Shown here: piece after piece, positions 27,471 through 36,418 of the stretch
How the letters are laid out: each line of letters opens with the position of its first letter
Numbering within the stretch: position 1 is the first letter of the stretch
NCBI GenBank assembly: GCA_944324915.1
Contig: CALUYD010000007.1
Coordinates: 21,413-85,412 of the forward strand
Length of the DNA: 64,000 nt
Direction: 5' to 3'
DNA from: Candidatus Gastranaerophilales bacterium
Lineage (GTDB): Bacteria; Cyanobacteriota; Vampirovibrionia; Gastranaerophilales; Gastranaerophilaceae
Notes under the pieces: model-generated
The model's database searches: none
Told to the model about the DNA's origin: nothing
What the model saw: the letters and a program-made list of their open reading frames with translations, nothing else
Translations under genes and position numbers: made by a program

Positions 27471-27995
27471 TTATGCACTAATTATCCCATCACATTTATA
27501 ATCAAATTCATCCTCAATAAAGTTATCGTTGATTAATTCATTAGCTACAACAATTAATTTACGCGCATTAATTTGATTATTTTTAAAAAATCTATCGTAA
27601 AATCCTTTGCCATAGCCAAGTCTAAAACATCTTTTATTTGCCATAAGAGCAGGAATATAAATAATATCTAATATTTGAGGATTAATTTTTTCGCTCGTTG
27701 GTTCTAATATATTGAATTTACCTTTTTTTAGTGATTCTAAAGCGCAAAATTTCGCAAATTCAATATTGTTATCAACACAACGAGGCAGATAAAAATTTTT
27801 ATCCTTAATTTGCAATAAACCCGTTAAATCAATTTCATGGTTTATAGGATAATAAAGCGCAATATTTTTAGCATTTTTAAATTCAGATGAATTTAAAATT
27901 TTTTGCACAATTAGAACAGATTTTTCTTTGCTAAATTCTGCTCTTTTTGATAGTGCAATTTTTCTTAATTCATCTTTTTTGGTTAGTGTAATCAT
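27471..27995 (-). CDS. 5-formyltetrahydrofolate cyclo-ligase
   Basis: A 174-residue enzyme that converts 5-formyl-THF to 5,10-methenyl-THF with ATP. Motifs are KDELRKIALSKRAEF at the N-terminus, ALYYPINHEIDL in the middle, and the signature RLGYGKGFYDRFF near the C-terminus. It lies one base from the HIT gene and 47 bases before the PilZ gene, in the long minus-strand block. Confidence 0.94.
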   Translation of the reverse strand: MITLTKKDELRKIALSKRAEFSKEKSVLIVQKILNSSEFKNAKNIALYYPINHEIDLTGLLQIKDKNFYLPRCVDNNIEFAKFCALESLKKGKFNILEPTSEKINPQILDIIYIPALMANKRCFRLGYGKGFYDRFFKNNQINARKLIVVANELINDNFIEDEFDYKCDGIISA

Positions 27996-27996
27996 A

Positions 27997-28305
27997 TTAA
28001 TTAGCCAAAATATGAATATGCAAATGCATAACTTCTTGTCCTGCCTGAGAACCTGTATTTATTTGAGTTCTAAAATGTGTAATATTTTCTTGAGAATTAA
28101 TTTTTTTAATAGCTTCAAACATTTTTGAAATCAAAGAAAAATCCTTAACTTCGTTTAAAGATTCGATATGTTCTTTTGGGATAACTAAAATATGTTTTTT
28201 TGCTTTTGGATTAATATCATTAATAGCAAAACAATAATCATCTTGATAAATAATCTTAGAAGGAATTTCACCCTTTAAAATCTTACAAAAAATACAATCT
28301 GACAT
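27997..28305 (-). CDS. HIT-family nucleotide-binding protein
   Basis: A 102-residue histidine triad protein. The zinc-ligand-like start CIFCKILKGEIPSKIIYQDD and the AINDINPKAKKHILVIPKEH segment are typical of HinT. The triad is HLHIHILA near the C-terminus; the protein stops soon after, about ten residues shorter than most HinT. Expected activity is hydrolysis of adenosine phosphoramidates. First gene of a minus-strand block, divergent from the exported protein at 28408. Confidence 0.93.
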   Translation of the reverse strand: MSDCIFCKILKGEIPSKIIYQDDYCFAINDINPKAKKHILVIPKEHIESLNEVKDFSLISKMFEAIKKINSQENITHFRTQINTGSQAGQEVMHLHIHILAN

Positions 28306-28407
28306 ATTACCTCCATCAAATCTATAATAAAATTATAGATTAAAAATATTAAAAATTCGCAATTTATTTTATTTAAAATAAATATATATTAAAATAGAAT
28401 TATAATC

Positions 28408-29538
28408 ATGGGAGTTAGTTTTAAAAAAGGTTTATCGTTATTCTTAATAAGTACATTTTTATGTACTCAATTTTCTTTTGCTGCTTCTATGCAAGGTCAT
28501 ATTCAAAAGGATGACCACAATCAAACAGAATTAAACAAAGAATTATTTACAGGCGAAATTGAAACGCTGGATCACAAAGATGTAATCAATTTAACCGTAT
28601 CTCAAGTGTTAAGCTCAGGCTACACCATGGAAGGTGATGAATTTTTCGCTGAAGTTACATCTGATGTTGAATCAGATAAAGGCGTAATAATTCCCACAGG
28701 AACCATTGTTCATGGCAATGTTCAATATATTGAAGAAGCAAAAAATATGGGTCGAGATGGCTATATTGAAGTAGCTTTTGATTATATGGTAACACCTGAT
28801 GGCAGAGAAATTCCAATACATGCAACACTATCAACAAAGCCAACTGCTATAAAAGGAGCAGCTAAAGCAGTAGCTCATCATGCCGGATATACGCTTTTAG
28901 GCGGTGTTGCCGGAGGATTTTTTGCACTAAATACACTAGGTTTAGGCGCAGCAATTGCCTCAAACGGATATACATTAGCAGGGGGTGCTGCTGTTGGTGG
29001 TCTTGTAGGGTTAACTGCAGCAATTATAAAAAAAGGTGAAGGTTTTGTAATTAACCCAGGAGATGAGCTAAAAATAAAAGTAGACACAGAAATCGATATG
29101 CCTGTATTTTCAAAAGACGCTTTTAGACAAGAAGAATTATTTTTAGAAGGACTAAATGTAAGAATAAACTCTGTAACACTTGAAAAAGACCCGTTTGGAA
29201 TTGAAAACACCATAACGCTTTCTTTAGGAATAGATAATTATACAGATCATGCTTTCTCAACATTCGACATAGCTTTAACATCAAATACTCAACAAGTATA
29301 TTTTCCAAGCCCTTTTGGTGATACTTCACTTTGGTTTAAAACAATTAACCCGGGAGATAGAGTGGTTGGCAAATTATCTTTTAATGTTAACGATAAAAAA
29401 GCTCGTCATTGGCTTGTTTTTTATGATAGAAAAACAAAAAAACCATTAGCAAAATACTCAATCGATAATGCAAAATCTGATTTAAAAGAAATTGCGAAAC
29501 AAAAAGAAAAAAATAAAAAAAAGAAAAATAAAGGGTAA
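28408..29538 (+). CDS. Exported protein with glycine-rich middle, possibly VirB10/TrbI-like
   Basis: A 376-residue secreted or envelope protein. The signal peptide (KKGLSLFLISTFLCTQFSFA) is cut after FAA. Residues 60-150 (IPTGTIVHGNVQYIEEA, TPDGREIPIHATL) resemble the beta-barrel region of VirB10/TrbI or similar outer-membrane-associated proteins. A Gly/Ala-rich hydrophobic stretch (about 150-210) may insert in a membrane. A beta-rich domain follows, and the C-terminus is a Lys-rich tail (KEKNKKKKNKG). The TATAAT one base before the ATG is too close to be this start's own promoter, so the true start or promoter is uncertain. I do not recognise a defined family. Confidence 0.72.
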   Translation: MGVSFKKGLSLFLISTFLCTQFSFAASMQGHIQKDDHNQTELNKELFTGEIETLDHKDVINLTVSQVLSSGYTMEGDEFFAEVTSDVESDKGVIIPTGTIVHGNVQYIEEAKNMGRDGYIEVAFDYMVTPDGREIPIHATLSTKPTAIKGAAKAVAHHAGYTLLGGVAGGFFALNTLGLGAAIASNGYTLAGGAAVGGLVGLTAAIIKKGEGFVINPGDELKIKVDTEIDMPVFSKDAFRQEELFLEGLNVRINSVTLEKDPFGIENTITLSLGIDNYTDHAFSTFDIALTSNTQQVYFPSPFGDTSLWFKTINPGDRVVGKLSFNVNDKKARHWLVFYDRKTKKPLAKYSIDNAKSDLKEIAKQKEKNKKKKNKG

Positions 29539-29569
29539 ATTTTTTTCTTAAATTTGTTTTTATTATTAT

Positions 29570-30925
29570 ATGAACAATCTTGCGCATATAGATAATGCCA
29601 TAATACAAAATAGGCAGATATACAATAATATATCTGCAAAACCTAATGCGTTTGTTAACTTATCAAGCCAAAAAGATGTATACACCTCATCTAAGGTGCA
29701 ATATTACAATGATGAAAAATCTCAAAAAGCACAAAAAGATAAAAAATTAAGTAAAATTCTTGTTTTAGGTTTTAGCGCAGTGTCAATTCTAGGCTTAGGA
29801 GCAACTGCCGCTATTCAAATTTTAAAGCATAAAGTAAAGATACAAGATATACCAAAAATTGCAACAGATACAATAGATGCTGCAATGCAAACTCAAGCAG
29901 GACAAACTGCAAAAAAATGGACAAATAAAATATTGAATATGTGTATAAATTTAGATGCACTAAAAAATAACATCTGGACAGGTATTTCAAATAAACTTCA
30001 TTTAAATAAATTTGATGACTATATTGCCAACACATATAGCAAACTTTCAATAAAAGAAAGTCTTGATAAGTATGCAAAAAGCAGTTCAAGAATTAATATA
30101 TTTAACGATTTAATTGGTAAAAATAAACTTAAACCACAAGAATACGAAGAATTCTGTTCGGATATGGCAAACGCCATTAAAAATAAGGTAAGTCCAGAAG
30201 GCGGAAAAGTATATCAAGTACTTTTTGAAGGCTTCAAAAAAACAGATAAAAACCAGAACTTTATTCAAAGAATGAAAAATGGCTTTAAAACGTTCTGGAA
30301 AAATGGAACGAAAGAAGTTATTGCTGATACCAACTTAAATAATGTATATAAGAAATATACACAAGGCTTAGAACAAGATTTTATACCAAATGAAATATTT
30401 GACTCTATTCAAAATATGAAAAAAGCATTGCCTGAAGCAAGAGCTACAATGCACGCAAGTATAGTTAACCAAATTAAAAAGTTACTTGAAAATCAGGATT
30501 TAGATGAACTTAAGAAAGCATATAATATCGATGATACAGATAAATTAGCGCAAGCAATTGCAAAAGACTATGAACAACTTGACTTTTTGTATTCAAAAGG
30601 TGCTAGAAATATAGCAGAAAAACAAAGAGATTTAAAACTTGGTAACGCTTCAGTAGATGTCCTTGGTATGACTTCAACTATTGGTATGCTGGGAGTTGGT
30701 GTTGCTAAAGCAGAAGACAAAAAAGAAAAAGAATCAATCATGTTGGATTTAGGTATTCCATTAACCTCATCAATGATATTCTCATTTGTTGGCGGTCTAA
30801 AAAACATTTCAGGCGTTGCATCAATGCTAACCGGTTTAGCAGTGGGTTCAGCTACATCTTTAGGGGTAAAATTAATACAAAGTTTAAAAGGCAACAAAGA
30901 ACAACAAAACTCAACAACAGTATAA
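29570..30925 (+). CDS. Orphan membrane protein
   Basis: A 451-residue protein I cannot assign. The first 60 residues are polar and lack a signal. A hydrophobic helix follows (ILVLGFSAVSILGLGATAAIQIL, about 64-86), then a long alpha-helical soluble segment (about 90-350) rich in Lys and Asn, and near the C-terminus two or three short hydrophobic helices (VLGMTSTIGMLGVGVA, LTSSMIFSFVGGL, MLTGLAVGSATSLGV). The plan of charged region plus Gly/Ala-rich helix pairs recalls the protein at 3469. No Shine-Dalgarno precedes the ATG. It follows the exported protein by 31 bases and ends at a bidirectional terminator. Confidence 0.75.
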   Translation: MNNLAHIDNAIIQNRQIYNNISAKPNAFVNLSSQKDVYTSSKVQYYNDEKSQKAQKDKKLSKILVLGFSAVSILGLGATAAIQILKHKVKIQDIPKIATDTIDAAMQTQAGQTAKKWTNKILNMCINLDALKNNIWTGISNKLHLNKFDDYIANTYSKLSIKESLDKYAKSSSRINIFNDLIGKNKLKPQEYEEFCSDMANAIKNKVSPEGGKVYQVLFEGFKKTDKNQNFIQRMKNGFKTFWKNGTKEVIADTNLNNVYKKYTQGLEQDFIPNEIFDSIQNMKKALPEARATMHASIVNQIKKLLENQDLDELKKAYNIDDTDKLAQAIAKDYEQLDFLYSKGARNIAEKQRDLKLGNASVDVLGMTSTIGMLGVGVAKAEDKKEKESIMLDLGIPLTSSMIFSFVGGLKNISGVASMLTGLAVGSATSLGVKLIQSLKGNKEQQNSTTV

Positions 30926-30953
30926 AAAAAACGCTTCAAAGGAAGCGTTTTTA
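30924..30953. terminator. Bidirectional terminator
   Basis: AAACGCTTC pairs with GAAGCGTTT around AAAG, with an A-run before and a T-run after, so it works for the plus-strand orphan gene and the convergent ferredoxin. Confidence 0.8.
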
Positions 30954-30969
30954 ATATTTTTAAAAAATA

Positions 30970-31149
30970 TTATTCTTGAACGTTAATTACGCTTACAGGG
31001 CAAGCGTCAGCTGCATCTTTAACGCAATCTTCGTTACCTGCAATTTTTGACTCATCTACTGTGCAAACATCTTCTACTTTAAATACATCAGCGCAGAAAG
31101 ATTCACATGCGCCACATCCGATGCAACCATCTTCAATAATAACTTTCAT
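30970..31149 (-). CDS. Small 4Fe-4S ferredoxin
   Basis: A 59-residue ferredoxin, encoded from an ATG at 31149 with AAGGAG eight bases upstream. The first half has the cluster motif DGCIGCGACESFC and the second half the closing DACPVSVI cysteine, giving the ligands of one 4Fe-4S cluster (C-x2-C-x2-C and distant C-P), with extra cysteines at about 19, 29 and 42. It resembles monocluster ferredoxins of anaerobes such as Thermotoga and Desulfovibrio. It should act as a low-potential electron carrier in fermentation. It is transcribed alone. Confidence 0.95.
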   Translation of the reverse strand: MKVIIEDGCIGCGACESFCADVFKVEDVCTVDESKIAGNEDCVKDAADACPVSVINVQE

Positions 31150-31230
31150 TTATTATCTCCTTAATTCAAATAACTTATAAAAGTATATAGAAAAATGTTA
31201 ATTTTGACAAGCTAACTTAAAGATTGATTT

Positions 31231-32679
31231 TTATGGATTATAATTATCAATTATTTTTTGAGATGTAATTGTACCAATATTATACAAAAGCTCAACTTGT
31301 GCAATGTTGTATCTTATAATCGATGAAGCATATTGAACTCTTGCTTGAGTTGCTTCGCTTTGTGCTTGAATAACATCAATTAAAATTCCTTTTCCGTTAT
31401 CAAATCGCAAAAGTGCTAATTTTATCCCTTGTCTTGAATAATCAAGTCTTGTTTTATTGATTAACATTTCTCTTTGAGAAAAAATTGATGTAGATTTAGC
31501 ATCAACTATTAATTGTTCAATTTCTCTTAATTTATTTTCTAATTCAAGAGCTGTCTTTTTTATTTTTTCTTTTTGAGCTTTTATTTTCGTCGCTGTTCCA
31601 ACACCAAGATATTCACCAGGCTTCCAAATCATAGCAAGAGTAATATTATAATTAGGACTTATTGTTGTAGATAATGTCCCTTGTAATTGATATTGATAAT
31701 CGACCAAAGGCTTTGGCATAAAATCAGTATAATAAGAATTTTTAACTTGTTTTTGATATGAAATTAAATCTTTGTAAGACATAATATCTTCTCTATTTTC
31801 TATTGCGATTTTAAATAAATCCTTAGTATCTGTATCAACATCAACTAAATTCATAGGGTTAATTTCATTTTCAAAAGGCATTAAAGGAGTCTGAACATCT
31901 ATTCCCATAATATTTGCAAGGCGAGACTGACTTAATCTGAATTGATTTAGCGCATTTAATAATTCAACTCGAGCATAAGCAGACAAATTTTGAGCTCTCA
32001 CGACATCAAATTGAGTGCCAAAGCCTGATGTTGCAAGATTTTTTGTAAGTGCAAATTGAGCATTTCTTTCAATTAAATTTCTTAAAAATATCTCAATATT
32101 TATTTTTGCAAGTAACATTTCAAAATAATATCTGGTTGTTAAATATAAAACCTCTGTTCTTGTAAAATTTAAATCGTGTTTTTTAGACTTTGCAAAATAT
32201 TTTGCAGCACGTGCTTCAAATATAGTTTTCCCGCCTTGAGTTAAGTCATGACGAACAGTTAAATTAAAAGAAAGAGCCGTTTCATTAAAACTATCGCTTA
32301 AAATATTATCAACAAGAAATTGACCTTGATAACCTGAAATATAAGATGTTGTTCCTAATGTAGGCAAAAATTTAGCAAGTGCGTTTTGATATTCATAACG
32401 ATAACTGAAATATTCCTTATCACTTATTTGAACATTAAAGTTATTTTTCATTGCAACATCAAGACATTCATCCAAACTTACAACAACATAATCATATTCC
32501 ATCTCTCTTTTTATAAATTTTTCTATATCAACATCATCAACAAATTGCTTACAAAAACTATCCAAAGAACAATCTTTTTTATGAATAAGCTCAATCGGAG
32601 AATCAAAAAGATTTTCATTTGCATAAGAAAAATTTAAATTTATAAGTAATATTAGCAATATTAAACGCACTATTCGCAT
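31231..32679 (-). CDS. TolC-family outer-membrane channel protein
   Basis: A 482-residue outer-membrane efflux protein. It has a signal peptide (RIVRLILLILLINLNFSYA), then after about 60 residues two copies of the OEP repeat, with VVVSLDECLDVAMKNNFNVQ, YFEMLLAKINIEIFLRNLIERNAQF, FGTQFDVVRAQNLSAYARVEL for the first and LRFDNGKGILIDVIQAQSEATQARVQY for the second. The trimer would form the outer-membrane exit duct for an efflux pump or type I secretion system. No membrane-fusion or pump gene lies next to it. Confidence 0.9.
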   Translation of the reverse strand: MRIVRLILLILLINLNFSYANENLFDSPIELIHKKDCSLDSFCKQFVDDVDIEKFIKREMEYDYVVVSLDECLDVAMKNNFNVQISDKEYFSYRYEYQNALAKFLPTLGTTSYISGYQGQFLVDNILSDSFNETALSFNLTVRHDLTQGGKTIFEARAAKYFAKSKKHDLNFTRTEVLYLTTRYYFEMLLAKINIEIFLRNLIERNAQFALTKNLATSGFGTQFDVVRAQNLSAYARVELLNALNQFRLSQSRLANIMGIDVQTPLMPFENEINPMNLVDVDTDTKDLFKIAIENREDIMSYKDLISYQKQVKNSYYTDFMPKPLVDYQYQLQGTLSTTISPNYNITLAMIWKPGEYLGVGTATKIKAQKEKIKKTALELENKLREIEQLIVDAKSTSIFSQREMLINKTRLDYSRQGIKLALLRFDNGKGILIDVIQAQSEATQARVQYASSIIRYNIAQVELLYNIGTITSQKIIDNYNP

Positions 32680-32778
32680 TCAATAATTTTATATAATGAT
32701 AAAAATGATAATAATGTCTTTATTGGCTAATACTTTTGTGATAAATTTAAATTAAAAATATATTACAGAGGACTAAAT

Positions 32779-35385
32779 ATGACAAATATAAATCAAGAGC
32801 TAGCTACGACATACGAAGCAAGAAAAATCGAAAAAGAAATATATGATTTTTGGGAGAAAAACGATTGTTTTAAAGCTGATTCAAATTCTCAAAAAGAGCC
32901 TTATTCAATAGTTATCCCGCCACCTAATGTTACAGGTGTATTACACATGGGTCATGCTCTTGATGGAACATTGCAAGACATTTTAGTTAGATACAATAGA
33001 ATGCTGCAAAAAGAAGTTCTTTGGATGCCGGGATGCGATCATGCAGGTATAGCTACTCAAAACGTTATAGAAAAAAATCTGGCTAAAGAAGGTTTATCTC
33101 GTCATGATTTAGGTAGAGAAAAATTCCTAGAAAGAACTTGGCAATGGGCAGAAGAACACAAAAATCGAATTTTGGAACAATTTAAATTATTAGGTGCCAG
33201 CTTTGATTTATCAAGAAAAAGATTTACTCTTGATGAGGGCTGTTCTAATGCAGTTAAAAAAGTTTTTGTTGATTTATATAATAAAGGTTTAATTTACAAA
33301 GGTAACTATATTGTAAATTGGTGTCCACGTTGTCAAAGCGCTATATCAGACGTTGAAACAAACTATGAAACAGAAGATGGACACTTATGGGAAATTTCAT
33401 ACGCACTTAAAGATAAAATGGGCGCAATTGTAATTGCTACAACAAGACCGGAAACAATGTTTGGCGATGTTGCTATTGCAGTAAATCCTAATGATTATAA
33501 ATATAAAGAATTAATTGGTTGCAACTGTGTAATGCCTCTAACAGGCAGAGTAATACCAATAATTGCCGATGAATATGTTGATAAATCATTTGGAACAGGA
33601 GCTCTTAAGATTACACCGGCACACGATCCTAACGATTTTGAAGTTGGTATAAGACACAACTTACCTCAAATAAAAGTAATTGATGAAAAAGGATGTATGA
33701 TGAAAAATGAATATGTTCCGCCTCAATTACAAGGATTAACAAGAGAAGAAGCAAGAGAAAAAACAGTTAAAATGCTTGAGGAAAATCAAGTATTAGTTAG
33801 AGTGACACCGCATGTTCATAACGTTGGAAAATGTCAAAGATGCAATACAACAATTGAACCTCTATTATCTCGTCAATGGTTTGTGAAAATGGAACCACTT
33901 GCAAAACCAGCCATTGAAGCTGTTAAAACAGGGGCTATCAAATTCATTCCGCAAAGATGGGAAAAAAATTATCTGATGTGGATGGAAAATATACGTGATT
34001 GGTGTATTTCAAGACAACTATGGTGGGGTCATCAAATTCCTGCTTATTATCATAATCAAACAGGCGAAATGGTTGTTGCTGTTGAAAATCCAGACCCTAA
34101 CAATTACACTCAAGAAACCGATGTATTAGATACTTGGTTTTCATCCGGTTTATGGCCATTTGAAACAATGGGCTGGCCGGATACAAATCATCCGGATTAT
34201 AAGAAATTTTATCCTACAAACACTCTTGTAACAGGTTTTGATATTATATTTTTCTGGGTTGCAAGAATGATTTCAATGGGATTGGAATTTACTAAAAAAC
34301 CACCATTTTCAACTGTTTACATCCATGGATTAATCAGAGATGAACATGGTCAAAAAATGTCTAAATCAAAAGGTAATACAATCGATCCTGTTGATTTAAT
34401 TGAAAAATACGGTTGTGACGCATTAAGATTTACTTTAACTTATCTTTGTACTTATGGCGGACAAGATATAAAAATCAGTGATGAAAAATTTGAATTCGGA
34501 AGAAATTTTGCAAATAAAATATGGAATGCATCAAGATTTGTTTTAATGAATTTATCTAAAAAAGATGATGAATTAAAACTTGACTTAAATAACCTATCTA
34601 TTGCAGATAAATGGATTTTAAACGAATTAAACGAAACATCAAAATTAGTCAATGAAAATCTTAAAAATTACCGAATAGGCGAAGTTGCTTCAATTTTATA
34701 TGAATTCTTCTGGAATAAGTATTGTGATTGGTATGTTGAACTATCTAAAATAGAAAAAAATGAATCTGTTTTAGTTTATGTTTTAGAAAATTTCTTAAAA
34801 TTAATTCATCCTATTATGCCACACATAAGCGAAGCAATTTGGCAAAAAATGCCTATAAATAAATCAACTGTGGGCATTTTAAATGCACAATATCCAAGCT
34901 ATGATGAAAAATTATGCTTTGCAAATGACGCTAAAAAAATGGAAATGGTTTTTGAAACAATAAAAACATTGAGAAATTTAAGAGCTGAATTTAATATTCC
35001 TCTAGGCTCTAAAATAGATATTATAATTGATAAAAACGAAGAACTTTATTCTCAAATCATTCCATATCTTGAAAGATTGGCTAAAGTTAATTCAGTAAAA
35101 TTTATGGCTGATTCTAGTATTCCAAAAAGCGCATATTGCACTGTGGGAGATACAAAAATTACAGTACCTTTAGAAGATTTAATTGATTTAAATCAAGAAA
35201 TAGCTCGACAACAAAAGAAAATCGATAAACTTCAAGCTGAGCTAAATTCAATCGAAGGACGATTAAAAAATACTAAATTTACTCAAAGCGCACCAAAAGA
35301 GGTTGTTGAAAAAACAAAAGAAAGAAAAGATGAGCTTTTAAGTGAAATTAATTTAGTAAATAAAACAATTAAAAAACTTTCATAA
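32779..35385 (+). CDS. valS: Valyl-tRNA synthetase
   Basis: An 868-residue class I synthetase. The HIGH motif is PPPNVTGVLHMGHALDG and the KMSKS motif GQKMSKSKGNTIDPVD. The CP1 editing domain includes TTRPETMFGD and the catalytic domain WFVKMEPLAKPA and DTWFSSGLWPFETMGWP. The anticodon-binding domain and the C-terminal coiled coil (DLNQEIARQQKKIDKLQAEL) are present, so the gene is complete. GAGGA precedes the ATG. The leader is only about 90 bases and shows no T-box structure. Confidence 0.97.
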   Translation: MTNINQELATTYEARKIEKEIYDFWEKNDCFKADSNSQKEPYSIVIPPPNVTGVLHMGHALDGTLQDILVRYNRMLQKEVLWMPGCDHAGIATQNVIEKNLAKEGLSRHDLGREKFLERTWQWAEEHKNRILEQFKLLGASFDLSRKRFTLDEGCSNAVKKVFVDLYNKGLIYKGNYIVNWCPRCQSAISDVETNYETEDGHLWEISYALKDKMGAIVIATTRPETMFGDVAIAVNPNDYKYKELIGCNCVMPLTGRVIPIIADEYVDKSFGTGALKITPAHDPNDFEVGIRHNLPQIKVIDEKGCMMKNEYVPPQLQGLTREEAREKTVKMLEENQVLVRVTPHVHNVGKCQRCNTTIEPLLSRQWFVKMEPLAKPAIEAVKTGAIKFIPQRWEKNYLMWMENIRDWCISRQLWWGHQIPAYYHNQTGEMVVAVENPDPNNYTQETDVLDTWFSSGLWPFETMGWPDTNHPDYKKFYPTNTLVTGFDIIFFWVARMISMGLEFTKKPPFSTVYIHGLIRDEHGQKMSKSKGNTIDPVDLIEKYGCDALRFTLTYLCTYGGQDIKISDEKFEFGRNFANKIWNASRFVLMNLSKKDDELKLDLNNLSIADKWILNELNETSKLVNENLKNYRIGEVASILYEFFWNKYCDWYVELSKIEKNESVLVYVLENFLKLIHPIMPHISEAIWQKMPINKSTVGILNAQYPSYDEKLCFANDAKKMEMVFETIKTLRNLRAEFNIPLGSKIDIIIDKNEELYSQIIPYLERLAKVNSVKFMADSSIPKSAYCTVGDTKITVPLEDLIDLNQEIARQQKKIDKLQAELNSIEGRLKNTKFTQSAPKEVVEKTKERKDELLSEINLVNKTIKKLS

Positions 35386-35393
35386 ACAAAATT

Positions 35394-35420
35394 AAAACCC
35401 TCTTAAATAGAGGGTTTTAA
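35394..35420. terminator. Bidirectional terminator between valS and the DPM1-like gene
   Basis: AAAACCCTC pairs with GAGGGTTTT around TTAAATA, between two convergent genes. Confidence 0.75.
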
Positions 35421-36136
35421 ACTATAAACTTAATTTTAATAACATTGAATAAAGCTTCAAGAAAAATCTTATAATTCATTTTAGATTTTCCAAATTTTCT
35501 ATCTTCAAAAATTATCGGAAATTCAGCTATTGTTGCGCCATTAACATAAGCACGATATTTCATTTCAATTTGAAAAGCATAACCCTTTGAAATAATATTA
35601 TTTAAGCCGATTTTATTTAAAATATCCAATCTCCAGCCGTTATAACCCCCTGTTAAATCTTTAATTGGGCAATTTAAGATTAATCTTGAATATAAAGAGC
35701 CGCCTCTTGAAATAAGGCTTCTAAATAAATTCCAGCCCTTAACTTTAGCACCTTGAATATTTCTTGAAGCAATTACTACGTCATTATCTTGTAATTTGTC
35801 TATAATATTAACCAAATACTCCGGATTATGCGAAAAATCGGCATCCATTTCAATAAATGCTTTATATCCTAAATCAGCGCCATATTTAAAGCCATCAATA
35901 TATGCGCTTGCAAGCCCGTATTTTCCGCCTCTTTCCAGCAAGTAAAGATTGTCATTATTATATTGCAAGCGTTTTACAATTTTTGCGGTTTCATCCTTTG
36001 AATTATCATCAACAACTAAAACGCCAATATCCTTGCCTTTTAGAATATCAAAAACACATTTTATAATGCTTTCTATGTTCATTTCTTCATTAAAAGTAGG
36101 AATAATAACTAATGTCTTCAATTTCATACCTTGCAA
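35417..36136 (-). CDS. Polyprenol-phosphate sugar transferase, DPM1-like GT2
   Basis: A 239-residue family 2 glycosyltransferase like dolichol/polyprenol-phosphate mannose synthase. It has LVIIPTFNEEMNIE, GVLVVDDNSKDETAKIV, the DxD motif in FIEMDADFSHNPEYL, and downstream RNLFRS-like GWNLFRSLISRGGSLYSR, DLTGGYNGWR and FEDRKFGKSKMNYKI, which are characteristic of DPM1-type enzymes. There is no C-terminal membrane domain; the chain ends after the catalytic part. It should charge undecaprenyl phosphate with a hexose for envelope glycan or protein modification. Confidence 0.92.
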   Translation of the reverse strand: MQGMKLKTLVIIPTFNEEMNIESIIKCVFDILKGKDIGVLVVDDNSKDETAKIVKRLQYNNDNLYLLERGGKYGLASAYIDGFKYGADLGYKAFIEMDADFSHNPEYLVNIIDKLQDNDVVIASRNIQGAKVKGWNLFRSLISRGGSLYSRLILNCPIKDLTGGYNGWRLDILNKIGLNNIISKGYAFQIEMKYRAYVNGATIAEFPIIFEDRKFGKSKMNYKIFLEALFNVIKIKFIV

Positions 36137-36225
36137 TATATATCTAATTACTATTAAACTACTTTTTTTAAAATCAATAAATTAATTATTAAGTTTTATT
36201 AAAAAAAGAAATTAAAACTATCAAT

Positions 36226-36254
36226 TTGTATTAGAAAAAATACTTTATTAGAAT
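36226..36254 (+). promoter_or_regulatory. Possible promoter of a small RNA
   Basis: TTGTAT (36226-36231), 17-base spacer, TAGAAT (36249-36254), on the plus strand in a gap with no plus-strand gene. The -35 box is weak (3 of 6). Confidence 0.35.
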
Positions 36255-36260
36255 GTAAGG

Positions 36261-36405
36261 GAAGTTAATAAATTATTTTGAAAATATGATATAGATAATC
36301 ACTAAAATTAAATAATAGAGGATAATAAAAAAAGTATTTTACTCTCTCTCTTGATATCCTCGTGTTTATAATGTTTGACCAAGTTATGTCAAACATTTTT
36401 TTTAT
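36261..36405 (+). ncRNA. Candidate small RNA of about 145 nt
   Basis: A plus-strand terminator (36370-36405) closes a 280-base gap in which both flanking genes are on the minus strand, so something on the plus strand is transcribed here. A promoter-like pair lies at 36226-36254. Inside the predicted RNA, GAGGATA (about 36317) can pair with TATCCTC (about 36355) and encloses a CTCTCTCTC run that could be single stranded. No coding frame of useful length is seen. Alternative: the RNA is an antisense leader reading toward the murE 3' end, stopped before it. Confidence 0.45.
36370..36405 (+). terminator. Strong plus-strand terminator without a plus-strand gene
   Basis: AATGTTTGAC pairs perfectly with GTCAAACATT (loop CAAGTTAT) and is followed by eight T residues on the plus strand. 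On the minus strand it has no U-tract. Confidence 0.8.
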
Positions 36406-36418
36406 TTATAAATTTTTA

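Noticed and set aside
28655..29213. Minus-strand frames opposite the exported protein
   Set aside because: The plus-strand gene has a signal peptide and coherent sequence; the others lack start signals and overlap it fully.
32680..32778. T-box leader for valS
   Set aside because: The gap is only about 100 bases, with no specifier loop or antiterminator pattern.
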